DNA of 64,000 nucleotides from Nissolia schottii (lineage: Eukaryota > Streptophyta > Magnoliopsida > Fabales > Fabaceae), in assembly GCA_003254905.1 (NCBI GenBank), contig QANU01112002.1, positions 448,366 to 512,365 on the forward strand, written 5' to 3'. Both the position numbers and the translations under genes were made by a program. This document shows, piece after piece, positions 47,581 to 59,921 of the stretch (position 1 is the stretch's first letter; each line of letters starts with the position of its first letter). The notes beneath the pieces are model-generated. The model did no database searches and was not told where the DNA came from. It was given only the letters and a program-made list of their open reading frames with translations.

Positions 47581-50500
47581 TCAACAGTCTACACGCAATC
47601 GCCGCAATTCAGATTTGAACGTCGGGATAGAACTGAGAGTCCGGCGAGCAAGACTCCTTATGTCCTCTCGTGAACAATCCCGTGAGATCCGGACAAGCTC
47701 CCAAAGAGCACCTCCACTAATCATGTCCTTTGCATTCACTTCTGCAATGTTCGTATCCTCAATTGGTTTCAAGTTTTATAAGAATGTATTTGGAAAAAAG
47801 CTCGAAACATGATGAGAAGTGCCCTTACCATGCTGGGCCAAGTGGCAGAGTGCAAGCTCAATGTGACGCCTGATTGGTGCAGCTTCATTGTTAGCATTTT
47901 GTACTATCCACGGAAGTGCACCATCTTCTATCAAAAAAGATCTACCACTTTTTATCCCTGTGAGAGCAAATAGAAGTATCAGGCTACGAAACATAAAATT
48001 CACCTTAAGTCAATCATTGGAGAACCGGCATTTTGGTGACAGTTGCCTAGTAAGTAGTAAAAACTTTATCCAGTTTCTATCTAATGTAAGATATATTCAC
48101 TTATAACATTATAATCGATGAGAATAAAACACTGAGTTAAGTGGACCTTGATTAGACGCTCGGGACTCGCATTTTGCAAAGTTAGCAATGCCTCTTGCAA
48201 CTTGGGAAAGAACATCAGGATGTCCACATCTTACAATTCCCAGCAAAGCCTTGATACCTCCTTGAGATCTCAGTTTCATCAATATTTTATCTGGATGAAG
48301 AACATGAAGACGAAATTATGAATTAACTTCGAAAAGATATCTAGTAATGGAAATATGAAGATGATGATATCCAAGGAAAAATCTACACGTAAAAGCCCCA
48401 CTTTTGATACGCCTTAATGTAACAGAAACACACAAATGAAGAAATTGACGTGAAGCTAGCATTAAGGTTAACATGATAAAGAATATAAAAAATAGGCTTG
48501 TAATCTCAAATGGAAAGTCCCAAACGTTTCAACTTCATTTTTTGGTGAAAGAAACGTTTTATATTTACTTGATGTGTTTTTGTAAAATTAAGTAAATTAA
48601 ATGTCTCTGGACAGGCCTTAGGTTGATTTTCCAGTGTCAATGTGAAGTAGACATAATATTACCAAGGACAGTGCAAATAATTCAGGATTAGTAGCAAGTT
48701 GTGGCATCAAAATCAGACAAAATTATGAATACATCACCAATTTGATGTGTCACTTAGGTATTCCTTCCAATGTCTCTATTTGATAGCTAAGAATACAAGG
48801 AAATATCGTAATGTACCATTTCCACAAAGGTTAGCGATTGCCCCAGCAACCATTCGAAGTGTTTGTGGATCTTCAGCATCAGATGCTGTCATTGATAAGA
48901 GAGTTATTCCTCCTTCAGCCATTATAAGTTCTTGATTCGCTTCTGAATTTCCATAGTAGAAAGCAAGACAATGTCAATACTGACATTAATTAAACGCACA
49001 AACACAAACACACAGTAAATAAGAAAGATCATTTCATCTAAAAAACTGTTAAGAAAAGCAACTATTTGACAATCACCATTCATAGCAAGATTGGCAACTG
49101 CCCCGGCTGCTACTCGGCGAACAGTTTCATCCTCATATCTTCTAAGAAGCATCAACAATGAAGTAAGACCACCAGCTTCAACAATTCTCTTTTGATTAGC
49201 CTCTGCATGTTTACATTGAAACAAATTACTTAACAAATCCTACACATAATAAAAGACATATGAGCATATATTATGAAAGCCTAGAATCTTAATTTTTTGG
49301 GAAGGCCAGTATGAATGCAATGAAAATGTGGAAAAAATGAAGGCGTAGTTCAATGGAATGGGACCAAGCGAGAACAAAGAGCTTCAGCAACATTCCCCCA
49401 TAAGAGACAAGTTTTCTGGAAAATTAACACAGCAATTGGAATGTTATCTTGAAAAATAGAATTTATCTGACAAATCAAGACCAACTGATAGCAAATACCA
49501 CACAATCTAAGCCACTAGGATTGGTCTAGTAGTGATGAATTTGGGTAGTATGCATGAGGTCCTAAATTCAAACCTTATTGCGACCAATGCAATTTTCGAA
49601 GTAATAAAAAAAATACCACATGATCTAGGTGACTCACGGGACTTGAGAAAAAAAAATATTTAGAACAAGGATAGCTAAAACTAGTAGATCAAAGACCAGT
49701 ATCTACCATGATAAAATAAATGAATAAAACATCAAATCAATCTCTAGAGTTTGCAGCATCAATCAAATTTGTCCTCATAGTTTCAAATCGATCAAATTAG
49801 TCTCTCGAGTAGACATGCAAAAGGACTAACTTGATTAACATTTGTCAACTATAGGGACAGATTTGATGGATTTGAAAACTATGAGGACAAATTTGATTGA
49901 TGTTGCCAACTTCAGGGACTGATTTGGTGATTTACTCTAAAAATAAATCTATACAAATCCACTTAATATTTAACATATGGCATTCTTATGAATGTTTAGT
50001 TAAGAAACATGACAAGAACAAAGCCTGATATGTTTGTCGAACCATGAATGGTTTTGGTTTCATATCTCATAAAAACAGATTGACAATCCATTTACTTAAT
50101 GCAAAGAATGATGGTAAAGAAAAACCATGGACACCAGTAGGATCTATAAACTAGCAATGAAATTGGAGATAGGGACTGGTTTCTGCACCAATTTCACCCA
50201 TTCTCAGAATTAGTATAGCTTGGAGAAAAGACAGACAGCAAAACAATAACTAGAACAATGGGTAATTATTATCTGCAATCTATTTATTTCAGGAAATCAT
50301 TAGTATCATTATCACTAAAGTGAGATTCTCTTAGTATTTTGCTAGCCAAACATCAGAAAAAGGTATCAGAAAGCAAAGGATAAAATAACAAAGCCTTAAA
50401 GAGAGGTTAGCTTACTACCTTCAGCTGCTAGGTTGGCCACCACTTTCACAGCATGAATTCGTACATTGGCATCATCTGACTCCAGCAATGACAAAATCTT

Positions 50501-53500
50501 TTGCAATCCAACTGTTAAAATAATGTGAGTCATATACACATGAATGATTTGATGTTTCAATTATAACTCAAACAACTCGTACCTTGCTCAAAGAGCGTAG
50601 TGACTGATGACTTCTGACCATTCCCAGCATCTTTGAACTGGGAATGCCTGACTTGAGTCATGGAAGAATCCATGGCAGGAAATGAAGTCCCAGAGCTTCC
50701 ACTTTCCAAACACCTTCTCATCTAAGGACATAAGATTAAATCATACTGTATAAGTGTATTTAACTTATGCTATAAAAACAAGGTAACCTGCAGCTTAAGG
50801 CTATGAAGAGAAAAAAGAACCTTTTGATCTGATGGCAATTAGTACAAGTTTTAATGTGCGAGCCAAAGTTTCCGATTTGATCAAACTTCTTTTTGAAGAA
50901 CTTTACATTTTACGATGTAAATGTGCCAAGATACACCATGAAACTGCCTTCTGGTGCTCCTTGTGTTCAAGTAGTTATAAAATCCACAAGTCCTAATAAT
51001 AACTTACCCATGAACCAGCCCCACCTAGTGAAGAAGGCTTATTTGTTGGTGTTATTGTCATAATAATTATAAAATCCATGTCCTACTAACTACTGGACGA
51101 TCATGCAGTTCTTTGGCATGTGGTATTATATCAAAAAAGGCTCATAATGCAATGAATGTACATATGTTTATAATAATCTTATGTTTATGACCTCTATGAG
51201 GTGCTCTGCTCTGCTCATGTTTCTTAAGGAGTTTCAACAACAGGTATGCAAGGATAATGAATAGCTTTGTGCACTTTATAGCCACCTTTTCATCACATGC
51301 TACTCAAGTACTCAAGCATATGCTACATGCTCAATCAACGCTTAAAAAAAATTACCTGGTCAGCTTCAAGGTTCAACTGCAATAATTGGCTTCTTAATAT
51401 TATTATCTCTTCTTCAAGTTTCCTTTTCTGATTAGCCTCATCCTCCAGGATGTTGCGTAGCTTTATAACCTCCACATCACCCCCTTCCTAGAATGCAAAA
51501 AAGTTTCCAATATACCAGAATCCCAAGATTGGTGAATAAAGAAGCCAGAAAAGTTTGTCATTTGACTGAAACTCACCTCTGCTTGTTTATATTTCCCAAG
51601 CTGACTTTTCAGATGTTCTACCTCTTCTTCAGCCACCTTTCTCCGGTTGCTTTCAGTTTCAAGCAGCATTTTGAAGTCAGCAATTTCATGTGCAGAAGAT
51701 GGTGCAAGTCTCTGTTCCAAAGAGGCCGAAAAAATTAATATATAATAAAAAAAAGAAGAAAAAAGGAAATTAAAAAGGAAAATTTTAAAGAGAATGCCAC
51801 TAGGCACTGGCTATACTAATTCAACAAGCCAATTGTCAAAAAATAAACTCTCAACATTTATGGCCAGTGTAGATTGAACTAATAATCACTATCAAATTTA
51901 GCATAAACCATGATGAATGAATCAAAGAAAAGAATAGTAAATATAAAAAATGGTAAAAGAATAAACCTCCTAAATTTTCAAATAGTTAATATTGAGTATA
52001 AAGGAATACCTTGCCATGATCAGCCACAAAACAATTGCAGTCATGTCTTTCTTGGTTTAACACTAACTTCTGCTCCAGCTCCTTTACCAATTCCATGTAC
52101 TCCATCTGGCATTTCAATCTCTCTTTCTACAAGATAAAACTCCATGTGAACCATCGCATAAAAGATTAAAGATGTTTAAAACAAAACATAGAAGTTAGCA
52201 GCTTCAGAGATTTTGGGTGTGTTTGCGAGTTTTGTTTTGGAGGGAAAGGAAGGAAAGATAATGAAAGGTTTTGGGGGGCTTAATCAGGGTTTTAACATGT
52301 ATTAAACCCCCCCCCCCAAAACCTTTCATTTCCTTTCCTTCCCCTCCAAAACAAACCTCGCAAACACACCCTAGGTTCTCAAAAGAATATAATGTAAAGT
52401 TAGTACAGAGAAGTTAGCACCATATCATATCTAATCTCTTCTTTGGAATATAGTACAGAGAACTGAAAGATAGCCTAGAAATTAGAAAGATTTATAAAAG
52501 ATCATTTCACAGCAAAAACAACAAAAATCAAATATAATGTAGCTCAGCCCATGGACTTAATAGTTGGAAGGGCATATTCCCAAATTCCCAATACATTGCA
52601 CCACAAACAACAACAACTGAGCTTTTTCCCACTGTGTGTGACATTGCACCACAAACCTTGAAGAAAAAAAAGGACAGGAGAGGACACAGCATGTTATATC
52701 CCAAAATACTCAATCTGGAAAATCCGAGATACTGATCCCAAACCCTGATGAAAAATATTCTAGCCACATAGAAACTCTCTTATTTCAGGATAGATCACTT
52801 CTTATCCTCAAAAAGCACAAGCTGATCATTTCTTTAGAAAATAACACTTAATAGAGTCCATCCTTCCTCAACAAGACATGAACCCCGTTTGAATAAGTCA
52901 TACCCCAGTTACTTTCGGTAGGTTCGGTTCACAGCCCTTAGGCTGGAACAGCGCCCTAAATCAATTAGAAAAAGTTCAAGTATGACAATCCTGCATACAT
53001 ACTTTTAAAAAAAAATTAAAACCCTCATCTATACAGCATAACATATAAAATTTATAAAGCTGGAAGACAACATTTTTATTTTAAACAAAAAATTACTGTG
53101 GTCAAGATAGAACTACTTTTAGATAGATAATACAACAAACCTCTAATGCATCTGCAAAGTTCCTCTCAACCTCAGCAATACGACATTGTGCCTCCAAGTT
53201 TATTTTTTCAACTTCGTCATCAAAAGATTTTTGCTGCCTTTCATTTTCAGCAATAAGCTTATCTAATTGTACCTCAAGCTTTCTAGACAAACTTCTATAA
53301 TCAAACTCCTCCTTTATTTTCAGCATATTTTCAACTTTCATAGCCTGAGACATAAAATACATATTAATTTGTCTTTCATACACAGCCAACCAATCAAGTG
53401 TCAACAAAGCTTTTACAGTAATAACAACAATAATAACCCCCCCCCCCAAAAAAAAAAAAAAANAAGAAACATACAAGAGAAAATGTCAGTAACAAGCCAA

Positions 53501-56500
53501 TCAATCATTGATGAGTTAACAAGGAATAAGGTCCTTCAAATTCTTAGAGCAAATATTTTCCTATTTGTTTGGATAAAAGAAGAATTGTATTGATAAGAGG
53601 AGAAGAAGATACATAAGGAAGGAGGACAAGAGATCCTCTATATATCATAACAAGAATAGGGCAAATATTCACTAGCCACTAGCAAGGTTGTCACTCAAGA
53701 GTTTAAGTAAACTCATGAAGCGTCAGCAAACTCGAATTGTAAAAAAAAAAATATGTTATAAGTTATATAATTAGGAACTAAACATGATTAAATATTGTAT
53801 TTATAATTAAAATTGTATAATGTTAACTTTAAATTAAATTAATGAAAGAAATATCAAAAAATACACTTTAATGAGTGACACTTAATTGTTATGTCATACT
53901 TTATTTTGCATGTGTATTATTTTATAGTTCCATAAAACATATTTCAATTATAATAAATATATGAAATTAGCTAAATAAACTCAATAAATATTGTTTAACA
54001 TAAACAATGTTAGGTAAATATTTAACAAAGTTACAAAATTTGTACATGTTGAGGTAAACTCGTAGGTAGATTTTAACTTATAAACTAGCTAGTAAAATTG
54101 AGAATTTAGTTAAACCCGTACGAGTTTACCAAAAAAGAGTTTACATAAGTGTTAACTTGTTTTGTGTAGTAAAATCATAAACTCGTAAGAGCTTACGAGT
54201 TAACTCGAGAGTTTAACAACCATGGCCACTAGATGGGGTGTGCAAATCAAGATACTATCAATAGCAAAAGAATATTAAAGCATGGTACAAGGAGGCAAGG
54301 GTAGAATCTAAAGTCAACAAGTAAAGCATTTAATCACCATTAGTGCAAGAGAACTCCAAGAATGGCTTTTCTAAATACTTTGCAACATTGACATGAAAAT
54401 ACCTCAAACATAAAAATGATATTAATAATAATGATGATAATAATAATTAAAAAAAAATGCACAATGGAGATACTCAGATAATGATACTTTGAGCATATAT
54501 ATTTAGTAATGATATTAAGCGCATATTATATGGATACATTGAACAGAAATTATATTTAAAGTACAAATGCTCAGATATGAAAACCGACCCTTTGGCCAAA
54601 CAATATGGTGGTAGAAGTCTCTCCTCGGTGACGTGGAGATGGGCCAATGGTCACAATCAACGATGTTCTTGCTGTGCCTGCAAACAATGTGAGAATATAA
54701 AGCAGGGAATATAGAATAATTAACCAAAACCACTGCATGTTTCAACTTCTATGAAGACATGTCAAAGAATAGTGACATGTGATGCAGAGTCTAAGAAGAA
54801 GAGACTGTACACGCAGTCAAAAATTTAAGAAATTAATTTCATAAACCAGAAATGACATCTCACAAAAGATTTGATCACATTAATTTGAAGAACTTGAGGC
54901 CAAAAGTAAGATATCTAACAAGACAGATTAAGGCATCTTACCTCCAAAAGAATCTCGAAGCATCCTGGTAAGCTTTGAATCGCGAAATGGAACATGAGCA
55001 TTGTTCTCTGCTAGGGCATTAATACATTTTCCCAATGAACTAAGTGAAAGATTGATTGATTTGGCTTCTTCTAGCATGTGCCCTTCACTTCCTGGAGGGG
55101 AAAAAGAAAAGATGCAAAGTTTCAGCAGATGCTAATTAATATCAGAGGCTATTAGGTAATTGAAGTTAAGGCAAGGACCAATGCCGATGCACATCTGAAT
55201 TTCAAAGGCTACAAGAAAATCTGATTTTCTCAATTTCCTTTACAAAATCTTCAAAATAGGAAATAAAATGAAAAAAGATGGCCTTTTTTGTAATTATTAG
55301 TGAAAACATAACAAATGAAATACCCACTTAGCATTTAGCACTTTGCAATCCAAATCTCTAGAAAATATTTTCAAAAAAGCACCGCTAATACTTTTAGATA
55401 TTTGTTATGGAACATAGGACACCATTATTACATTCAATGAACTGTGCACATTAACAGTTCTTGTTATACATATAGCATTGAAAAAAAAGGTGCAAGAAAC
55501 AAAACTAGGTTCAGCAAATAACGATAATAAATGCATGGGAATGGATCCTCTCGTGGATTTCTCACATAACCTTGTCATGTGGATCCCTCACCATCAATTG
55601 AAAAGGTGGGACCCATACATGACATAAGCAAAAGAAAAATTAAAGGTGAGAGATCACACATGACCTTGCGTGAGAAATTCACATGAGAGGATCCATTCCC
55701 TAAATGCATTAAGCTACCTACAAAAGCAACTCAACTTTTTAAATTATTTCAAGACTCAAACTTTCCAACTGGACAAGAATAAAAAATGGCAAGCAGGATT
55801 CTAGAAATATCTAATTGCAGCCAATCATGAGATGTCAAAATACGGCACACATGCATCTACGAGAAATGCTTGATGGATAAACTAAACCACTACCAAAATG
55901 GGATCATTAAGTCAGGACATCCATATTTACATGCAGATTTTAAGTTCAGTGCACACCTGACTTATGTACACGCTCTGAACCAGCTAAATCCACCACAACC
56001 AGCTTGCTCTTCCGAACAAGTGGTTTGGAAGGTTTAGTCAAGTGAGGTGCGTCACCGTTTTCGATATCTTCATTATCCGTGACAGATCTCTTAATATGTA
56101 CCTGTGTGAGAAAAGATAGCTTCATCAAGAGTGGACATTCTTTTTAAGAAATGGCAAATAGTGGCTGATTGGATTTCTCGATTCATGACATATAAAAATG
56201 ACAAGTAAACAAACAGATTATTATTTTACCATCAAAATAGCATGGCTACGAGAAGATTCTGTATTCAACTTTGTGTTAGCAGCAACTCGATTACTTTCCC
56301 CTACTCTTAACAACTCCAAAAAACTTTGTTGTTCCCTGATTTCTACAAGAGTTGCCCCAGGCAAGGATACATCACCAGTTCTTGGATCTTCCACTATAGG
56401 AATATTATCATTTGCTGGATTAAGCAAGTCCTGGAGAGTCTCCATGTAAAGCTACACATTTTTTGAGGACATTTTATTAAACATTTCCACAGAAACTAAA

Positions 56501-59352
56501 ATGGCCAATTAAAGTTATATAAACAAAGAAGACTTGCATGATCAAACATAACAGAGCACAACCTCAATAGAAACAAGAAGATGAAAATCAATAGATATGA
56601 TGCTAAAAGAAGTAATGCACAAAAAGTATAAAACCTGCAGATACGAGACAGTGACAGAATCAGTATCCGGAGACAACTCAGCAAAGATATCCTCCATGGA
56701 ACGAACCATTATACCACGATCAGAGGTGTCTCCTTCCCCCAATTGTCCAAGAGTAAAAGTTTTCCCAGTTCCAGTTTGACCGTAGGCCATAACAGTGCCA
56801 TTGTATCCATCAAGAACACTCTACAAACCAGATATCACATGCATGTTAAGCAATATAACACACAAAGGGAAAATGACAATGACATCCATTAACAATAGAA
56901 ATGTTTTTTATTAAATTATAAACAACACTAATATAAAGCAGAAATTCAAAGGGATAGCTCAGTAAAATATATTTATAAACAATTAGGATGTGCACCATAA
57001 TAACAGACCTCCACAACTGGCTTAGCCACAACTTCATAGACACGTTTCTGTGATGCAAATTCGGTAAGCACCTCATCAAACTCGTAAGTGTCAGAATCCC
57101 AATTGTTTCTACGAAGTTTTAATCTTTTAAGCTGAAGAAGAGTAAAAAAGTAAACAAAACGGTTAAACATTAAAGATAGACTACACATAAAAGTAGAACA
57201 GTTTAAACATATTTAAATTAAAGCAAAACTCAGAATCTACAGACATTAGTTAATCAAATAATCAAATAAACTGAATGCACCTCTGGTTGCAATTCGACAC
57301 AGTCAGCAAAATCGGCATCCGCTATCATTTCTTCAGCATTTTGAGGTCTCAATCTTACTGCCACTCGTACTCTTCCAGGCACTATAAACAAAAAGATAAG
57401 ATAACAAGTGTGGCAATACCACCATGTCAGAAAGCACAATTAAAAAATATTTTAAAAAAATATCTGAACAGTCATATTGCTTTCAAGAATTGGCTTCCAT
57501 TCGAAAGGACTTAAGAGCATTGCAAGGAAACTAAACATCTAAACCCTACATATGGAGTCTCTAGATATATTGGCAATTGACCATTAAGGGCCCTTAAACC
57601 CTATACCCTCCTAATTCAATCAACTGTTCAATAGCCTTTTTTGCCATCATTAATGCCAAAATCTTATCCAACCCAATATTGACATATCAAGTTGCAAACT
57701 TGCAATAGAAGGAAAATGACACAGGAGCTTGCATGAGGCACATAAAGATTGGTTGCTTCACATGGAACTCCCATTTAAAGTAAAGGTTCAACGCTGAACT
57801 ATAGTATTGGCCAGGACTTGAAGAGTGTTTCTGCTCTACACCAAGTGGTACCAAAGCCTAGATGGTTCACTCACAAGTGTGGATGGATTGCTCTTTTTTT
57901 CCTAACAGATAAATGCAGGAGCTGCAGCCCCATAGCATCTGGGTGTAAGACAGAAAAGCTGTGCTCAATGAATTAGAGGCTCTCAGCTCTCTCACCAAAT
58001 ATCAACCTGGAGTTTAGATCTCATATACACCAGCAGTGTTCCTGCTTAGCTAAACCCCATCTTTGACTTCCCAGGCATAGAAAACAAATAAATAATTCAC
58101 ATCATGTTCTTCTCCTATCTTAATGGAAACACTAAATTTGCATAAATACAAAATGTAGTGGATTAATGCCTTTAATTTCACAATCTGCATCTAAGGTGCT
58201 ACTTTGAGGCCTACCCTACATGAAACTAAGATATGATATGTAGTATTTGGATCTGGATATACGGAATTCCAATATCATTAGCATTTTAATATTCAAACCC
58301 ATGAATTTCCTTAGTTCGATTCAATTCAAAGGTTGAAGCTACCAATATCTTAAATCACTTCCCATAACAACAATTGAAAAAATATATAACCAATACACAA
58401 TCTACATTCTGCTAACTAGAATAGAAACCCAAAATAAAAACAAAAGCTAGGTGGTTTTTTTCTTTAAAAAATAATAAAAAATACTCCATTAAAAAGAGGT
58501 AAAGAAAATGGGGACAAGACATTCTTTTTCTAAGCAACAAAAATGAACAAGGGACAAATGAAACCAATGAATAAGGGTGAAAGTAAAGGACAAGAACAAC
58601 CGCAGAAGAAGCTCGTAAGCTGGAACGAATCACATCGAAAGACAAAGGAATCACCCTAACCAAACTACAAAAAAATGATTATATACTACTCCTTTAATTT
58701 ATTTATTTTTCCAGAAAGTCCCTCCCATTGTTGCTAACAAAAGAATAATAATGAGAAGGGGAAAAAAAAGTTACACATTTTGGTGAACAAATCCAGCACT
58801 CACATTATCCAGGGCTAAAATGACACAACCCATTCCACACTTCCAGATCTAAAGTTCTAAACTAGGGTGAAAGGAAGGGAAAAGGGGAGGGGAGGGGGGG
58901 TTAAAATAAATAAACAATGTCTATCATGCATCTCGTTCTTCAAAACAAGGTTGGTCCAATATCACATTTGGCTTTCCAATTCACCATTCTAACAGCCAAA
59001 ATTTTCCAAAACAAAACAGATAAGCAATTTTAGAAATTCACCACAACAGAATTATAAAGTCCCCGTTTTCAACAATCAATCATAATTATATCATAGGTCA
59101 CAAAAAAGAAAGAGTCATAATCAAGAGTGAGCACCACCATCCACATACAGTGTTCTTCTGTATGGGTCCTAAACCTACTTAGAGCTACATTATGTCTCTA
59201 GAGGACTAACCGGCGTCGCCGTTTCTGGCGGTGGAGGTGCGGCGGTGGACGGATCCCGGCGAAGGGGAGGGAGGGCGGGGGCGGGGCTTGAGGGGGCGAT
59301 CGAACTTGTTGCTTCCCCTTAGGGCGCCGTTTCGGGGAAGGTTGGAAGCCAT
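47581..59352 (-). CDS. ARK2-like: Armadillo-repeat kinesin (ARK family, ungrouped plant kinesin)
   Basis: Plus-end-tracking kinesin with C-terminal armadillo repeats; Arabidopsis ARK1 (MRH2) controls microtubules in tip-growing root hairs and ARK2/3 act in root growth. Nineteen exons join in frame to 887 aa: 59352-59211, 57381-57281, 57131-57009, 56820-56635, 56451-56230, 56101-55957, 55091-54942, 54677-54589, 53344-53141, 52126-52010, 51711-51577, 51487-51356, 50721-50583, 50511-50419, 49202-49077, 48942-48817, 48290-48147, 47957-47829, 47741-47581. The motor has the P-loop GQTGTGKT (136-143), switch I NTESSRSH (247-254) and switch II DLAGSE (297-302). A coiled coil fills about 387-582 and ARM repeats about 630-887, ending LRRLRVDC. 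The first in-frame ATG gives [16 protein letters not shown]; farther upstream the frame is open but has no ATG. All motor residues are intact. Which ARK paralogue it matches is less sure than the family. Confidence 0.94.
49517..49613 (+). mobile_element. Short SINE-like insertion in kinesin intron 14
   Basis: A 97-bp segment with box A-like ATTGGTCTAGTAGTGATG and box B-like GAGGTCCTAAATTCAAACC, ending in an A run. Imperfect 21-bp direct repeats flank it (start TACCACA, at 49496-49516 and 49614-49634, about four mismatches). The structure fits a small tRNA-derived SINE with a diverged duplication. Confidence 0.5.
49728..49935. mobile_element. Foldback MITE in kinesin intron 14
   Basis: The left half (from ATCAAATCAATCTCTAGAG) and right half are inverted copies. 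The shared core CATCAATCAAATTTGTCCTC occurs at about 49760-49779 and, inverted, at about 49884-49903. The two halves pair over about 90 bp with a short loop. Confidence 0.65.
52215..52371. mobile_element. Hairpin MITE, GGGTGTGTT family, copy 1
   Basis: The arms GGGTGTGTTTGCGAGTTTTG and its near-perfect inverted copy at 52340-52371 frame a C/G-run-rich centre (run of C at about 52306-52316). At 157 bp it lies in kinesin intron 9. A second member is at 60648-60773. No exact target duplication was seen. Confidence 0.72.
53431..53470. repeat. Homopolymer run with an unresolved base
   Basis: A run of C followed by a run of A with one n at 53463, inside kinesin intron 8. The base call and run lengths are unreliable here. 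Confidence 0.8.
53683..54224 (-). mobile_element. hAT-type MITE, copy 2 (542 bp), in kinesin intron 8
   Basis: Flanked by a perfect 8-bp duplication GCCACTAG at 53675-53682 and 54225-54232. The ends are CAAGGTTGTCACTCAAGAG and the inverted GTTTAACAACCATG. Sequence and layout match the element at 7995-8530 in reverse orientation along most of the length, including the shared GTAAAATCATAAACTC and TTAACTCGAGAGTTTA blocks. No coding capacity. The surrounding splice sites remain intact. Confidence 0.88.
55537..55700. mobile_element. Mutator-type MITE (164 bp) in kinesin intron 6
   Basis: Inverted arms GGGAATGGATCCTCTCGTGG and (reverse complement of the right end) GGGAATGGATCCTCTCATGTG. A perfect 9-bp duplication TAAATGCAT lies at 55528-55536 and 55701-55709. 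A 9-bp duplication is the signature of Mutator-like elements. The interior contains ATTTCTCAC and GTGAGAAAT as further inverted pairs. Confidence 0.85.
57382..59210 (-). other. Kinesin intron 1 (1829 bp)
   Basis: Donor GCCG|GTTAGT and acceptor TTTATAG|TGCC join the disordered N-terminus to the motor start [14 protein letters not shown]-rich tract (GGGGAGGGGAGGGGGGG, about 58886-58902 on the plus strand) lies within it. No mobile element with clear ends was seen. Confidence 0.8.
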
Positions 59353-59636
59353 TGATTTGATCCAGGTGTATAAACGGCAAGTGAGTTTCTGCGTTTTAGG
59401 AAACTCAGAAGGAGGAGGGGAGGGAGAAGAAGAAGATGATGACCTCAAGAAGAAAAGGAGAAGAAGCGTGGGTGCGACTCAGTTGGGACTAGGGAGGGGA
59501 AGGGGGTGTGGTGGGGCCAAGAGAGGGATGTGGTAGGGGTCCCACGAGTGATGGTGGGACCACTTGTACTGTACTTGTCAAATTGATTTGAAGAAGATGA
59601 TCATGGTGAAGAAATGGCGGAAATATTATTATGGAA
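59353..59636 (-). promoter_or_regulatory. 5' UTR and proximal promoter of the ARK-type kinesin
   Basis: On the minus strand, a CT-rich leader (TCTTCTTCTCCCTCCCCTC type, about 59408-59435) leads into the ATG at 59352. The transcription start is not defined. The region upstream ends at an ACGT-rich foldback element (59637-59921). Confidence 0.45.
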
Positions 59637-59921
59637 GGACTTAATTAAGTGTTTAGCCGGAAAACTTTAAAGTTTGTTTTTTGTTTTTGTGTAAAATTTT
59701 TAATCACCGTAAAATTTTAAAATTTGCTTTTAATTCCTTTGGTTAGGGTTAATGGCGCTGACGTGGCCGTTAACAGCGCTGATGTGGCTGTGCCACGTGA
59801 CACGTCACGTCAGCGCCGTTAACCCCAGCCAGACAGAGGGACTAAAAGCAAATTTTGAAATTTTATATGGACTAAAAACAAACTTTAAAATTTTACAGAG
59901 GTTAAAAACTTAATTAAGCCT
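59637..59921. mobile_element. Foldback MITE with a palindromic ACGT-rich centre, upstream of the kinesin
   Basis: The left half (from GGACTTAATTAAGTGTTTAG) and right half (to AAAAACTTAATTAAGCC) are imperfect inverted copies over the whole length; both contain AAAATTTGCTTTTA-type blocks. The centre (59752-59823) is GC-rich and palindromic: TGGCGCTGACGTGGC at one side, CACGTCAGCGCCGTTAAC at the other. It has four ACGT cores, including the G-box CCACGTGA at about 59793-59800. It lies about 290-570 bp upstream of the kinesin ATG. Confidence 0.65.

Noticed and set aside
59353-59448. N-terminal extension of the kinesin
   Set aside because: The upstream frame begins only at a TTG codon; the first ATG, at 59352, starts a typical ARK N-terminus.
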